A stretch of DNA of 47,838 nt from Bacillota bacterium (GTDB taxonomy: Bacteria > Bacillota > Negativicutes > Sporomusales > Sporomusaceae): contig JAEWGR010000035.1 in NCBI GenBank assembly GCA_023388195.1, positions 1 to 47,838 of the forward strand, read 5' to 3'. The notes under the pieces are model-generated. The model searched no databases, had not been told where the DNA came from, and saw only the letters and a program-made list of their open reading frames with translations. The translations under genes were made by a program, and so were the position numbers. Positions 15,188-23,358 of the stretch are shown here, piece after piece; within the stretch, counting starts at the first letter, position 1; each line of letters starts with the position of its first letter.

Positions 15188-15892
15188 CTATTGATTCATA
15201 AAGGCAAGAAAATCGTCAAGCTCCTGGGAACCGGCATATTTCACATCATCCGGTTTAAAGATATCCCGGCCACAGCGCTCGATCACCTTGCACAAACGCT
15301 CACCGGACTGTCCAAGCTCACCGTATTTGGCGAGAACATACTCTAACACCTCGGCCACGCCTTCAGCAGTTACATTTTCGAGCATAAGGCTGCCATGCAG
15401 GGGCTTTTTGCTCCCGCCGCGGCCGCCGATATAAATGTCAAAGGAATCCGGTCCCTGAGCGATAACGCCGAAATCCGCGCAATAGGGATCGGTACAGGCT
15501 CTGACGCAGCCGGCCGTGGAAATTTTAAAATCTTTTGGTGTCGGCCGGTTCATAAACCGTTCCTGCAGGGCCACGCCAAGGTCAAAGGCATTACCCAGAC
15601 TGCGCTGGCACAGCGAGTCACTGCCTGCACACCCCTTGACACTGCGGACTACATTGCCAAATACCCCCATTTTAAGCCCCAGTTTGTCGATCATTTGCTG
15701 AAAGATCTCCAAATCAGGCCCGTTAATCAGGAACACAATGGTTTGGCGTGTTGTCATTTTAATCGCATGGACCGTGATTGTTTTCGCCAATTCCCCCAGC
15801 CCGATTAACTGCTGCGCAGTAACAACCCCGCAGGCACTGGCTACGGCGACACCCAGTACGCCTGACCGTTGTTCAAAAATTGCTTTTCCCAT
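15188..15892 (-). CDS. Small siroheme/4Fe-4S sulfite- or nitrite-reductase-like protein
   Basis: 234 residues starting MGKAIFEQRSGVLGVAVASACG; ATG at 15892 with GAGGTGG upstream, which is better placed than a GTG three codons earlier. One ferredoxin-like half-domain is followed by the siroheme-Fe-S motif C88-x6-C95 and C129-x3-C133 (CAGSDSLC, GCVRACTDPYC), then DIYIGGRGG. Size and layout match low-molecular-weight assimilatory-type sulfite reductases. The first Cys spacing is six rather than the usual five residues. It may reduce sulfite or nitrite or act on another substrate. Its leader contains two terminator-like hairpins. Confidence 0.85.
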   Translation of the reverse strand: MGKAIFEQRSGVLGVAVASACGVVTAQQLIGLGELAKTITVHAIKMTTRQTIVFLINGPDLEIFQQMIDKLGLKMGVFGNVVRSVKGCAGSDSLCQRSLGNAFDLGVALQERFMNRPTPKDFKISTAGCVRACTDPYCADFGVIAQGPDSFDIYIGGRGGSKKPLHGSLMLENVTAEGVAEVLEYVLAKYGELGQSGERLCKVIERCGRDIFKPDDVKYAGSQELDDFLAFMNQ

Positions 15893-16057
15893 TTCAGCCA
15901 CCTCATCTTTTTAAATTGCTTTCATTCTTAGCAGCTTGTTCTTATTGATAGATCATCATTATACATTAGTTAATTTTAGGTAATTCTGCTAAATAAAATC
16001 TATTTCCTGCAAACTACATTAGAAATTATTACAGATTTCGTTTTTGCAGGCCAAATT

Positions 16058-16174
16058 ATAAAAAAAAATGGCCGGAGATACTAAATTATCTTCCAGCCGG
16101 CTGAGACTTGCCTATATATTTCATGTATGTAACGCAGGCTAATAGAAAACGCCAGCCCTATAAATTGGGCCAGC
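16058..16174 (-). promoter_or_regulatory. Leader of the siroheme gene with two terminator-like hairpins
   Basis: Within the divergent gap 15893-16386, minus-strand reading shows GCTGGCCC/GGGCTGGC with TTTTCT (16146-16174). Then GGCTGGAAGAT pairs with ATCTCCGGCC and is followed by nine Ts (16060-16098). The neighbouring upstream gene is on the opposite strand, so these hairpins can act only on transcripts that start in this gap. They are therefore candidate attenuators. Further upstream the sequence holds CAGGC/GCCTG and other GC-rich complementary segments. No known riboswitch is recognised. The remaining 16175-16386 shows no gene. Confidence 0.55.
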
Positions 16175-16386
16175 TGACAACATTGGCTGCATAAACAGGC
16201 ACCGCTGCAACCCGGTTTTCGGCCTGCACACTACATATTTTCCGTGAAAACAACCAATAATAGTTAAATGTTTCTTTAAAAAAACAAACTGCCGTGCGCC
16301 TGCCTGTCACCAGACACAGAAAACAAGGTTTTCTTGCCTAATCACATGGTAATGGTATTTTTTCTATCTTAGCTGGAGGTAGCCTT

Positions 16387-17598
16387 ATGAGCCGGGAGAA
16401 GAGACTCAAAATGAAAAAGCTTGAGACTCATCATTTGCACCAGTTCAACCAGTTATTACGGTATGTATTTCAGGTCACCAAGCAGGATCTGCAGAGAGTC
16501 GGCTGGCAGGAAAAAGAAATTACCCTGGCCAAGCTGCCGGTACTGGAGCAAGCCGATGTGCTGGGGTGGTTTGACGGCGATAAACTGGTATCGCAGGTCG
16601 CCGTATATCCTTTTCAGGTAAATATATTTGGGGAAACCTATGATATGGGCGGGCTGACCGGTGTCGGCACCTACCCGGAGTATGCCAATCTGGGGCTGAT
16701 GCACAAGTTGATGGGCCAGGCGCTGGCCAATATGCGGGCAAAAAAGCAATCCATTTCCTACCTCTATCCCTACTCTATTCCCTATTACCGTCGCAAGGGC
16801 TGGGAGATCATCTCCGATAAAATGACGTTTGAGGTTAAAGATTTCCAACTGCCTAAGTCCCGCAAGATGCTGGGCGAGGTGGAACGTGTCAGTATTGACA
16901 ACAAGGATATCCGTGACGTATATACACAGTTTGTCCGGCAGAGCCATGGCTTAATGATCCGTAATAAGCTGGCATGGGAGGAATACTGGCGCTGGGACCC
17001 GGAAGATATGACAGCTGCTATTTACTATGATGAGGAACGCCGGCCAAGCGGTTATGTGCTCTATTGGATTGCCAATGAGGTATTTCACATTAAAGAGCTG
17101 GTTTTTACCCACGAGGAGGCCCGTACCGGGCTGTGGAATTTTATCAGTGCCCACATCTCGATGGTTACCAAGGTGGTAGGCACAACCTTTACCTACGAGC
17201 CACTGGCCTTTTTACTGGAGGACGCCGATATCAAAGAGACTGTCTCCCCTTATTATATGGCCCGGATTGTGGATCTGGAGCAGTTTATCGCCCATTACCC
17301 GTTTCGGCCGCAGGGGACCGACAGGCTATGGACTTTCCGGCTGGCTGACCCGCTGCTGACCTGGAATCGGGGTGTCTTCACCCTCAAGGTTGCCTGTGAC
17401 GGCTCTGCCGAGTTGCGCCGGGGCGGGGATCACTGTCAGAGCGAACTGGATATTCAGACCATGACGACTCTGTTACTCGGCTATAAACGGGCCGATTATC
17501 TGGCAAAAATCGGGCGGATCAAAGCCGCAGCCGGGGTTATTCCCTTGCTGGAAAGCCTGGTTGACCGCCAACTCCCTTATTTCTCCGATTACTTCTAA
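16387..17598 (+). CDS. GNAT family N-acetyltransferase, Eis-like
   Basis: 403 residues; ATG with GGAGGT 6 bases upstream. The N-terminal GNAT domain has the acetyl-CoA-binding region GGLTGVGTYPEYANLGLMHKLM (about residues 85-106) and YPYSIPYYRRKGWEIISDKM. A second GNAT-like domain and a C-terminal sterol-carrier-like domain (from about residue 300, LRRGGDHCQSELDIQTMTTLLLGYKRADYL) complete the three-domain Eis layout. Eis-type enzymes acetylate amines such as aminoglycosides or protein lysines; the substrate here is unknown. It is a single-gene unit ended by a strong hairpin. Confidence 0.88.
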   Translation: MSREKRLKMKKLETHHLHQFNQLLRYVFQVTKQDLQRVGWQEKEITLAKLPVLEQADVLGWFDGDKLVSQVAVYPFQVNIFGETYDMGGLTGVGTYPEYANLGLMHKLMGQALANMRAKKQSISYLYPYSIPYYRRKGWEIISDKMTFEVKDFQLPKSRKMLGEVERVSIDNKDIRDVYTQFVRQSHGLMIRNKLAWEEYWRWDPEDMTAAIYYDEERRPSGYVLYWIANEVFHIKELVFTHEEARTGLWNFISAHISMVTKVVGTTFTYEPLAFLLEDADIKETVSPYYMARIVDLEQFIAHYPFRPQGTDRLWTFRLADPLLTWNRGVFTLKVACDGSAELRRGGDHCQSELDIQTMTTLLLGYKRADYLAKIGRIKAAAGVIPLLESLVDRQLPYFSDYF

Positions 17599-17615
17599 GG
17601 AAACCGGATATATCC

Positions 17616-17651
17616 AAACAAGCGGCGGCCTGTACAGGCCGTCGCTTGTTT
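17616..17651. terminator. Bidirectional terminator between convergent genes
   Basis: AAACAAGCGGCGGCCTG and CAGGCCGTCGCTTGTTT form a 17-bp stem with one mismatch, ending 29 bases before the stop of the thioesterase gene on the other strand. Confidence 0.85.
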
Positions 17652-17679
17652 GTGGGTAATAGGCTCCCGGCCCGGCCAG

Positions 17680-18153
17680 CTAAACGGTCGGTGCCTGTTT
17701 TTTTGTTTTTCCGGCTTCATATCTGCGTTTTCCCTCTTCAAAAGCGGCTTTTTCTTCCGCAGTATCCAGTATAAGTTCGGGGACAATATTGGGCCTTCCC
17801 TTTTTATCAAGCGATACCATCGTAAAAAACGCCGACAGCGCCTTTTTCCGGTCCTCGCATTCCAAATCCTCAACCTCAACAGTGACTGCCACCGCCATGG
17901 AGGATTTACCGGCAAACACCACTTGCCCGGTGCAAATCACCAGATCGCCGATAAAAATCGGCAAATGAAATTCCAGTTCGTCCACCCGGGCGGTAACCAC
18001 ATTGGAACGGGCATACCGTCTGGCAGCTGCATAAGCGGTTGAGTCCATTAACTTCATAATTTCGCCGCCATGAATATTACCGGCAACATTGGCCTGGCTG
18101 GGCATCATAACCTCACTGATTACCAACCGCGATTCAGATGATGATTTTTTCAT
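17680..18153 (-). CDS. Acyl-CoA thioesterase, hotdog fold (YciA/BACH type)
   Basis: 157 residues starting MKKSSSESRLVISEVMMPSQANVAGNIHGGEIMKLMD. The ATG at 18153 has AAGGAG upstream; an in-frame ATG 14 codons earlier lacks one. The NxxGxxHGGxxMxxMD motif (about residues 23-37) is the hotdog thioesterase signature, and GDLVICTGQVVFAGKSSM follows. It hydrolyses acyl-CoA esters in the cytoplasm; chain-length preference is not readable. It is divergent from acetyl-CoA synthetase, so the two may balance acyl-CoA pools, but this is only suggested by position. Confidence 0.9.
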   Translation of the reverse strand: MKKSSSESRLVISEVMMPSQANVAGNIHGGEIMKLMDSTAYAAARRYARSNVVTARVDELEFHLPIFIGDLVICTGQVVFAGKSSMAVAVTVEVEDLECEDRKKALSAFFTMVSLDKKGRPNIVPELILDTAEEKAAFEEGKRRYEAGKTKKQAPTV

Positions 18154-18297
18154 ATTCACTGCTCCTTCTTGGGCTGCCAAAATTTTTTCATTCATTATAA
18201 CATGAGTTTTGCAAAGAAAAAATCAGACTTAATAACTATTATACTATTATATCCTAAAGATCAATCTTTTTCCTGACAAATGAGCCAGTTACTTAGC

Positions 18298-18345
18298 ACA
18301 TCCTTCCCGGGGTGGAGCGTTTTCGGGGGATGTTATGTTTTTTTT
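18298..18345 (+). terminator. Terminator-like hairpin in the acsA leader (candidate attenuator)
   Basis: ACATCCTTC pairs with GGGGGATGT (two G-T pairs), followed after TATG by eight Ts, 117 bases before acsA. The upstream gene is divergent, so only a transcript started in 18154-18298 can meet it. Downstream, TGTAACT and AGTTACA could form a further long-range stem before the start codon. Confidence 0.55.
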
Positions 18346-18461
18346 ATAGGAGACCCTCTATTTTTATGCGGGTGTAACTGATTGCATGCTATGCTGATTC
18401 TGCCGACAGCAGCTGCCTGTATTGGCGCCACTGTCAGAGTTACAAGCAAGGAGGAGATTCT

Positions 18462-20441
18462 ATGCGTAATGGTATACCCGGAACCATTAACCTGTGCCTG
18501 GAACCCGCCGAACAGTATGACCCGCCGGCAGCTTTTCAAAAGGAGGCTGTGGTAAATAGTTTTGCAGAATATCAGCAGTTGTATCAGTATTCCATCACCG
18601 ATCCGGAGGGCTTTTGGGCTGAACAGGCCGAACTGATTGACTGGCATAAAAAATGGAAGAAAGTATACTCAGGAAATTTTGCTGAAGGTGAACATAAATG
18701 GTTTGTTTGCGGCAAATTAAATATCTCTCATAATTGTCTTGACCGCCACCTGGATACCTGGCGCAAGAATAAGGCCGCCCTTATCTGGCAGGGGGAAAAG
18801 CGCGACGATTACCGGGTATTAACCTATAATGACTTGTGGCATGAGGTTTCACGCTTTGCCAATGTCCTGAAAAAATGGGGCGTAACCAAAGGCGACCGGG
18901 TTGCCATCTATCTGCCCATGATTCCTGAGCTCATTATCGCCATGCTGGCCTGTGCCAGAATTGGGGCGATTCACAATGTGATCTTTGCCGGTTTTAGTGC
19001 CGACAGCGTACGGGAACGCATTCTCGATTCAGGGGCCCGCCTGGTCATCACCGCTGACGGCAGCATGCGGCGGGGGGCCATTGTGCCGCTGAAAACGAAT
19101 GTCGACAAGGCACTGGAAGCCTGCCCGGGTGTGCACACCTGCATTGTCGTGCGTCACACAAACGCTGATATTGATTTTTGGACCCACCGGGATAAATGGT
19201 GGCATGTCGAGATCAAAGCCCCAGACATCCGGCACGACTGTCCCCGGGAACTGATGGATTCGGACGATCCGCTATTTATCCTGTATACCTCAGGCAGCAC
19301 CGGCAAGCCCAAAGGTGTCCTGCACACAACCGGCGGCTATATGGTCTATGCCGCAACCACGATGAAATATATTTTTGATATAAAAGATACCGACACCTTC
19401 TGGTGCACTGCCGACAGCGGCTGGATTACCGGTCACTCCTATGTGACCTATGCCCCGCTGGCCCTCGGCGCGACCGTGGTGCTCTACGAAGGACTGCACA
19501 ATTACCCTACCCCGGACCGGTACTGGCAGATTATTGAGAGATTTAAAGTCAACATCTTATATACGGCCCCGACGGTACTCCGGTCGCTCATGCGGGAAAG
19601 TGAAGACTGGGTCAACAGGCACGATTTGTCAAGTCTGCGGTTGTTGGGTACGGTGGGCGAAACCATTAACCCCGAGGCCTGGCGCTGGTATTACCGGCAG
19701 GTAGGCAAGGAAAAATGCCCGGTGATTGACACTTACTGGCAAACGGAGACCGGCGGTATTATGATTTCGGCGTTCCCAGGGGCCACGCCCACAAAACCGG
19801 GCTGTGCAACACTGCCATTTTTCGGGATAGAACCGGCCATTGTGGACTTGCAGGGAAATCCGGTTGCCGCCGGCCAGGAGGGCTGCCTGGTCATAAAACG
19901 GCCATGGCCCGGTCTGATGCGCGGGGTCTACGGGGCGCCGAACCGCTTTTTTGATACCTATTTATCGATCTTCGCCAACTATTATTTCACCGGCGACGGG
20001 GCACGGCTGGATGAGGACGGCTATTACTGGCTGCTGGGGAGAATGGATGATGTGATTAATGTTTCCGGCCACCGCCTGGGTGTAGCCGAGATCGAAGGTG
20101 CTGTCACCGAACACGTCACTATTGCCGAAGCCGCTGTAGTCGGCTATCCGCATGCGATAAAAGGCGAAGGAATTTATGCCTATGTGGTGTTAAAGCAGGA
20201 TATACCTGAATCGCAGGATTTGAAAGCGGCTATCAGCCAATATGTGCGGGCGAGAATTGGCGCCATTGCCATGCCTGACAAAATCCAGTTTACCGACCAG
20301 CTGCCCAAAACCCGGAGTGGAAAAATCATGCGCCGGATTTTACGAAAAATTGCCGCCGGGGCTTTTGATCAGCTTGGCGATACCACACCCCTTGCCGAGC
20401 CGGCCATTATTGACGAACTGATTAAACACCGCCTGTCGTGA
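18462..20441 (+). CDS. acsA: Acetyl-CoA synthetase (acetate-CoA ligase, AMP-forming)
   Basis: 659 residues, the usual Acs length; ATG with AAGGAGGAG upstream. It has the N-terminal ACAS domain (DPEGFWAEQAELIDWHKKW), the AMP-binding P-loop YTSGSTGKPKG, the DTYWQTETGG motif, TGDGARLDEDGYYWLLGRMDDVINVSGHRLG, and the C-terminal PKTRSGKIMRR holding the catalytic Lys that is often acetylated. It activates acetate with ATP to acetyl-CoA in the cytoplasm, for acetate assimilation. The leader holds an attenuator-like hairpin. In the acetogen setting this high-affinity enzyme would work opposite to phosphotransacetylase/acetate kinase. Confidence 0.96.
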   Translation: MRNGIPGTINLCLEPAEQYDPPAAFQKEAVVNSFAEYQQLYQYSITDPEGFWAEQAELIDWHKKWKKVYSGNFAEGEHKWFVCGKLNISHNCLDRHLDTWRKNKAALIWQGEKRDDYRVLTYNDLWHEVSRFANVLKKWGVTKGDRVAIYLPMIPELIIAMLACARIGAIHNVIFAGFSADSVRERILDSGARLVITADGSMRRGAIVPLKTNVDKALEACPGVHTCIVVRHTNADIDFWTHRDKWWHVEIKAPDIRHDCPRELMDSDDPLFILYTSGSTGKPKGVLHTTGGYMVYAATTMKYIFDIKDTDTFWCTADSGWITGHSYVTYAPLALGATVVLYEGLHNYPTPDRYWQIIERFKVNILYTAPTVLRSLMRESEDWVNRHDLSSLRLLGTVGETINPEAWRWYYRQVGKEKCPVIDTYWQTETGGIMISAFPGATPTKPGCATLPFFGIEPAIVDLQGNPVAAGQEGCLVIKRPWPGLMRGVYGAPNRFFDTYLSIFANYYFTGDGARLDEDGYYWLLGRMDDVINVSGHRLGVAEIEGAVTEHVTIAEAAVVGYPHAIKGEGIYAYVVLKQDIPESQDLKAAISQYVRARIGAIAMPDKIQFTDQLPKTRSGKIMRRILRKIAAGAFDQLGDTTPLAEPAIIDELIKHRLS

Positions 20442-20451
20442 CGATGCCGAT

Positions 20452-20501
20452 AGAAACAGCTGTGAAGCATAACCTTACGGTTATGCTTCACAGCTGTTTC
20501 T
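20452..20501. terminator. Strong terminator after acsA
   Basis: A perfect stem of more than 20 bp (GAAACAGCTGTGAAGCATAACC and its complement) with loop TTAC and a TTTCT tail. It is symmetrical and can end both convergent transcripts. Confidence 0.9.
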
Positions 20502-20538
20502 ACTGACGGATGTCACTAACCCAAAAGGTCAATGCCCA

Positions 20539-21480
20539 CTATCCATTGTCAAAGTTTGTTTTTTTCCTGATAAAATACAACGGCCGGCGTTTGGATTCAT
20601 TGTAGATTCGACCGATATATTCGCCAATAATTCCCAGGGTCATCAACTGAGTGCCACCGAAGAAGAAAATGGCTACCATGGTGGAGGGATAACCTGGCAC
20701 CGGATCGCCATACAGCCAGGTTTTCACGACAATATAACTAATATAGATACCGGAAAATAAAGCCGTCAAAAAACCAACATAGGTTGCCAGCTGCAAGGGA
20801 ACAAAGGAGAATGAGGTAATCCCCTCTAAGGCAAAATTCCAGAGTTTCCAGTAATTGAAGCTGGTTGTTCCCTTATGGCGGCGGTTGCGCAGATAGGGAA
20901 CGCTCGTCTGTCTGAAGCCAACCCAGCTAAACAGCCCTTTCATAAACCGGTGGCATTCATTGCACTGCTTGACGGCTTCCACCACTTGCCTGGTCATGAG
21001 CCGGAAATCGCCGGTATCGGGCGGAATATCCACTTTAGCCAGCCGGTGCATAACCCGGTAAAATAAAAAGGCCGTCACTTTCCGGAAACTGCTTTCACCT
21101 TCACGTACCATCCTGGTAGCGTAAACAACATCATAGCCTGCCTGCCATTTTTCGATTAGCGTAGGGATTAATTCGGGCGGGTCCTGCAGATCAGCGTCAA
21201 TAGGGATCACAGCATCCCCCTTGGCTTCACAGATGCCGGCGGTCAACGCAATTTCCTTGCCGAAATTCCGGGACAGTTCAATTACTTTGAGCTGCTTATC
21301 CTGTTTGGCTAACAGCTCAATTTTTTCCAGGGTATTGTCAGTACTGCCGTCGTTGACGCATAGGATTTCAAAATCATAAGCTGGCAGCCCACTCGAGACC
21401 TCAGATATTTTTTGATAAAAGCAATCTATATTCTGGCTTTCATTGTACATTGGCACAACAATGGAGATTAAAGGTTTCAT
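20539..21480 (-). CDS. Polyprenyl-phosphate glycosyltransferase, GT2 (GtrB/DPM-like)
   Basis: 313 residues. A GT-A domain (SIVVPMYNESQNI at the N-terminus, CVNDGSTDNT, IPIDADLQDPPELIP with the DxD-type motif, GDFRLMTRQV) is followed by two membrane helices (about residues 233-255 and 267-290). This is the layout of GtrB/ArnC/DPM1-like enzymes that charge undecaprenyl phosphate with a sugar. The next gene encodes a membrane glycosyltransferase that could use the lipid-linked sugar. It lies 21 bases after that gene on the same strand. Confidence 0.92.
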   Translation of the reverse strand: MKPLISIVVPMYNESQNIDCFYQKISEVSSGLPAYDFEILCVNDGSTDNTLEKIELLAKQDKQLKVIELSRNFGKEIALTAGICEAKGDAVIPIDADLQDPPELIPTLIEKWQAGYDVVYATRMVREGESSFRKVTAFLFYRVMHRLAKVDIPPDTGDFRLMTRQVVEAVKQCNECHRFMKGLFSWVGFRQTSVPYLRNRRHKGTTSFNYWKLWNFALEGITSFSFVPLQLATYVGFLTALFSGIYISYIVVKTWLYGDPVPGYPSTMVAIFFFGGTQLMTLGIIGEYIGRIYNESKRRPLYFIRKKTNFDNG

Positions 21481-21501
21481 TCGTCAGCCTCCTCATCGGT
21501 A

Positions 21502-23055
21502 TTACTCCCTGGCAGGCAATGGCGGCACCGGCCCCGGTTGTTTTTGCAGCAGCGACCCGACAAACACAAAGCCCTTGTGGCTTAAATAGGGCATATCATA
21601 AGTCCGGGCAAAATCAATAACCGTAAACAGCGGTTCCTGCTTGCCCAAATGGCCGTACAAAAGCTGGGCATTTGCACTCTCGATCAGCCAAATCCTCCCC
21701 GTGTAGTTTGTCAGGGCATTTAAATCATAGATAAGCCGCAGCCCCGGCTGAAAGGGATTGGGTTTGGAGTCTTCCTCCCCGCCTGGTAAAAATGCATAAT
21801 GCTGATGATCGGGAAAAGCGACCGCGTAGATCCCGGCCGGATGAATGTCTGTATACAAAAAGATGTCATCAGGCTTGAGGCTGTAAACAATATCTGCCCG
21901 CAAAGCATTGTTCAGCGGGCTGTAAACTTTATTATAATGCAAATAGAAGTTGACCGAAGAGGCAATAAAAATCGCCGCACATAAGGCAATTGCCACGCCC
22001 TGCCGCCTAATGGCCGCCAGCCCGCAGGCGAAGGCAATAAATAAAAAGCCCGAATTAGGCATTAAATACCTGGTTATAAAAATTGGTTTTATCTGAGATA
22101 ACAGCAGCGCTAAACCAATCACGGCCAGATAAAGGGCCAGGCTGTTAAGTGCGAGCCCGCCATATCGGCTGTTCTGCCGCCGAACGGTATATAATCCAAA
22201 GCCGCAAACGGCCACCCAGGCAAAACCAAGCAGCTTGACGGCAGGACCCGGTAGATTTTCGGCAAAATAAAATACCAGCATATCCCGCAGCAGATACTGA
22301 TAATTAATGACAATCCAGTATTCCTGGGTCACGGAAACTACCTGGCTGATTAATACAACCAGCCACGGAAGATAGAGAAGCACCTGCGCCAGAATTGTCC
22401 AAAGGCAGGGTTTAAGCAGATATCTTTTGTTGGCACCGATAGCAGTTAACAGGCTCAGATTAATGAAAAAAGCACCAAGCAGGGCATAGTTATGGGTATA
22501 GGCGCTGCACAACGAGAAGATTGCAAACAGGCCCCAGTGCTGCCGCTGATTTTGCCTGTAAGCCAGATAAGCATATATTCCGGCACTGGTAGTAAAGAAC
22601 ATGGCCCAGGAATACATTCTGGCTTCCCCTGAGTACTCCAGCATTACCGGCAAAAATACCGCAAAAAAGGTATAATAGAAACCGGCTGGATTACCGCAGA
22701 TCTTGCGGATATGGAAAAAGCCCAGCAGCAGGAATAGCATCATTCCGGTAACCGATACCAGCCGGTATACCACAATGTCCTGCCCCCAGAGTAATGAAGC
22801 CAGCTTGGCAATTATATAATACAAAGGCGGATGGACATCGCGGGCTGTGATTTCACAAATTCTAAAGAAATCATGCCTGAGCATAGCCACCGTATAGGCC
22901 TCATCAAACCACATTTCCTTGTAAAAAGCACAGGAGACGAAAAATACCAGCCCTGTGAGCAGCAGGCCTGCATAGCCTAGCTGCCAGTACCGTTCTGATC
23001 TAGCTGTTGAAGTAAATAAATTACGGTAGTTATTTTGCATAAAATCTGCTAACAT
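21502..23055 (-). CDS. PMT/ArnT-like integral membrane glycosyltransferase (GT-C fold)
   Basis: 517 residues with about ten membrane helices. The first periplasmic loop carries the GT-C signature EMWFDEAYTVAMLRHDF...ARDVHPPLYYIIAK, with acidic residues in the expected catalytic place. The C-terminal part is a soluble domain. Enzymes of this class transfer a sugar from polyprenyl phosphate to lipid or protein acceptors outside the membrane. Together with the downstream GtrB-like gene it is likely a lipid-linked sugar pathway for envelope modification. The ATG at 23055 has GGAG only three bases away, so the exact start is uncertain. Confidence 0.88.
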   Translation of the reverse strand: MLADFMQNNYRNLFTSTARSERYWQLGYAGLLLTGLVFFVSCAFYKEMWFDEAYTVAMLRHDFFRICEITARDVHPPLYYIIAKLASLLWGQDIVVYRLVSVTGMMLFLLLGFFHIRKICGNPAGFYYTFFAVFLPVMLEYSGEARMYSWAMFFTTSAGIYAYLAYRQNQRQHWGLFAIFSLCSAYTHNYALLGAFFINLSLLTAIGANKRYLLKPCLWTILAQVLLYLPWLVVLISQVVSVTQEYWIVINYQYLLRDMLVFYFAENLPGPAVKLLGFAWVAVCGFGLYTVRRQNSRYGGLALNSLALYLAVIGLALLLSQIKPIFITRYLMPNSGFLFIAFACGLAAIRRQGVAIALCAAIFIASSVNFYLHYNKVYSPLNNALRADIVYSLKPDDIFLYTDIHPAGIYAVAFPDHQHYAFLPGGEEDSKPNPFQPGLRLIYDLNALTNYTGRIWLIESANAQLLYGHLGKQEPLFTVIDFARTYDMPYLSHKGFVFVGSLLQKQPGPVPPLPARE

Positions 23056-23358
23056 CCTCTCCTGCCAATAATATCACCGTTACCGTCATTTTCCATACCA
23101 GGCACCGGGACTACGATAAATCCGGCTGCATTAACCAATATTCTCCGTTTCTTCTGTAAATCCCTTCCATCCAGTATCAAGCAGGAGGCAATACGCTATA
23201 TTCCCCCACTGCCAGGGTTTCTTAAGCGGGGATATAATCGCTTTCCATTGCCTGTCAGCTTTTCTTCACTTGTTTCGATAAGGCCAATGCCCTGCAGGCC
23301 AATTGACAGGCTTACAGGGCATTGATTTTCAGAAACGATTCGTTTGTTAAGTTCCTAA
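23056..23358. other. Intergenic region with a terminator-like hairpin at 23285-23324
   Basis: CAATGCCCTG pairs with CAGGGCATTG, with an extra GCC/GGC inside, 35 bases after the stop of the nitrogenase-like D gene. On the minus strand the tail is not T-rich. The rest of the gap shows no gene or clear promoter. Confidence 0.55.
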
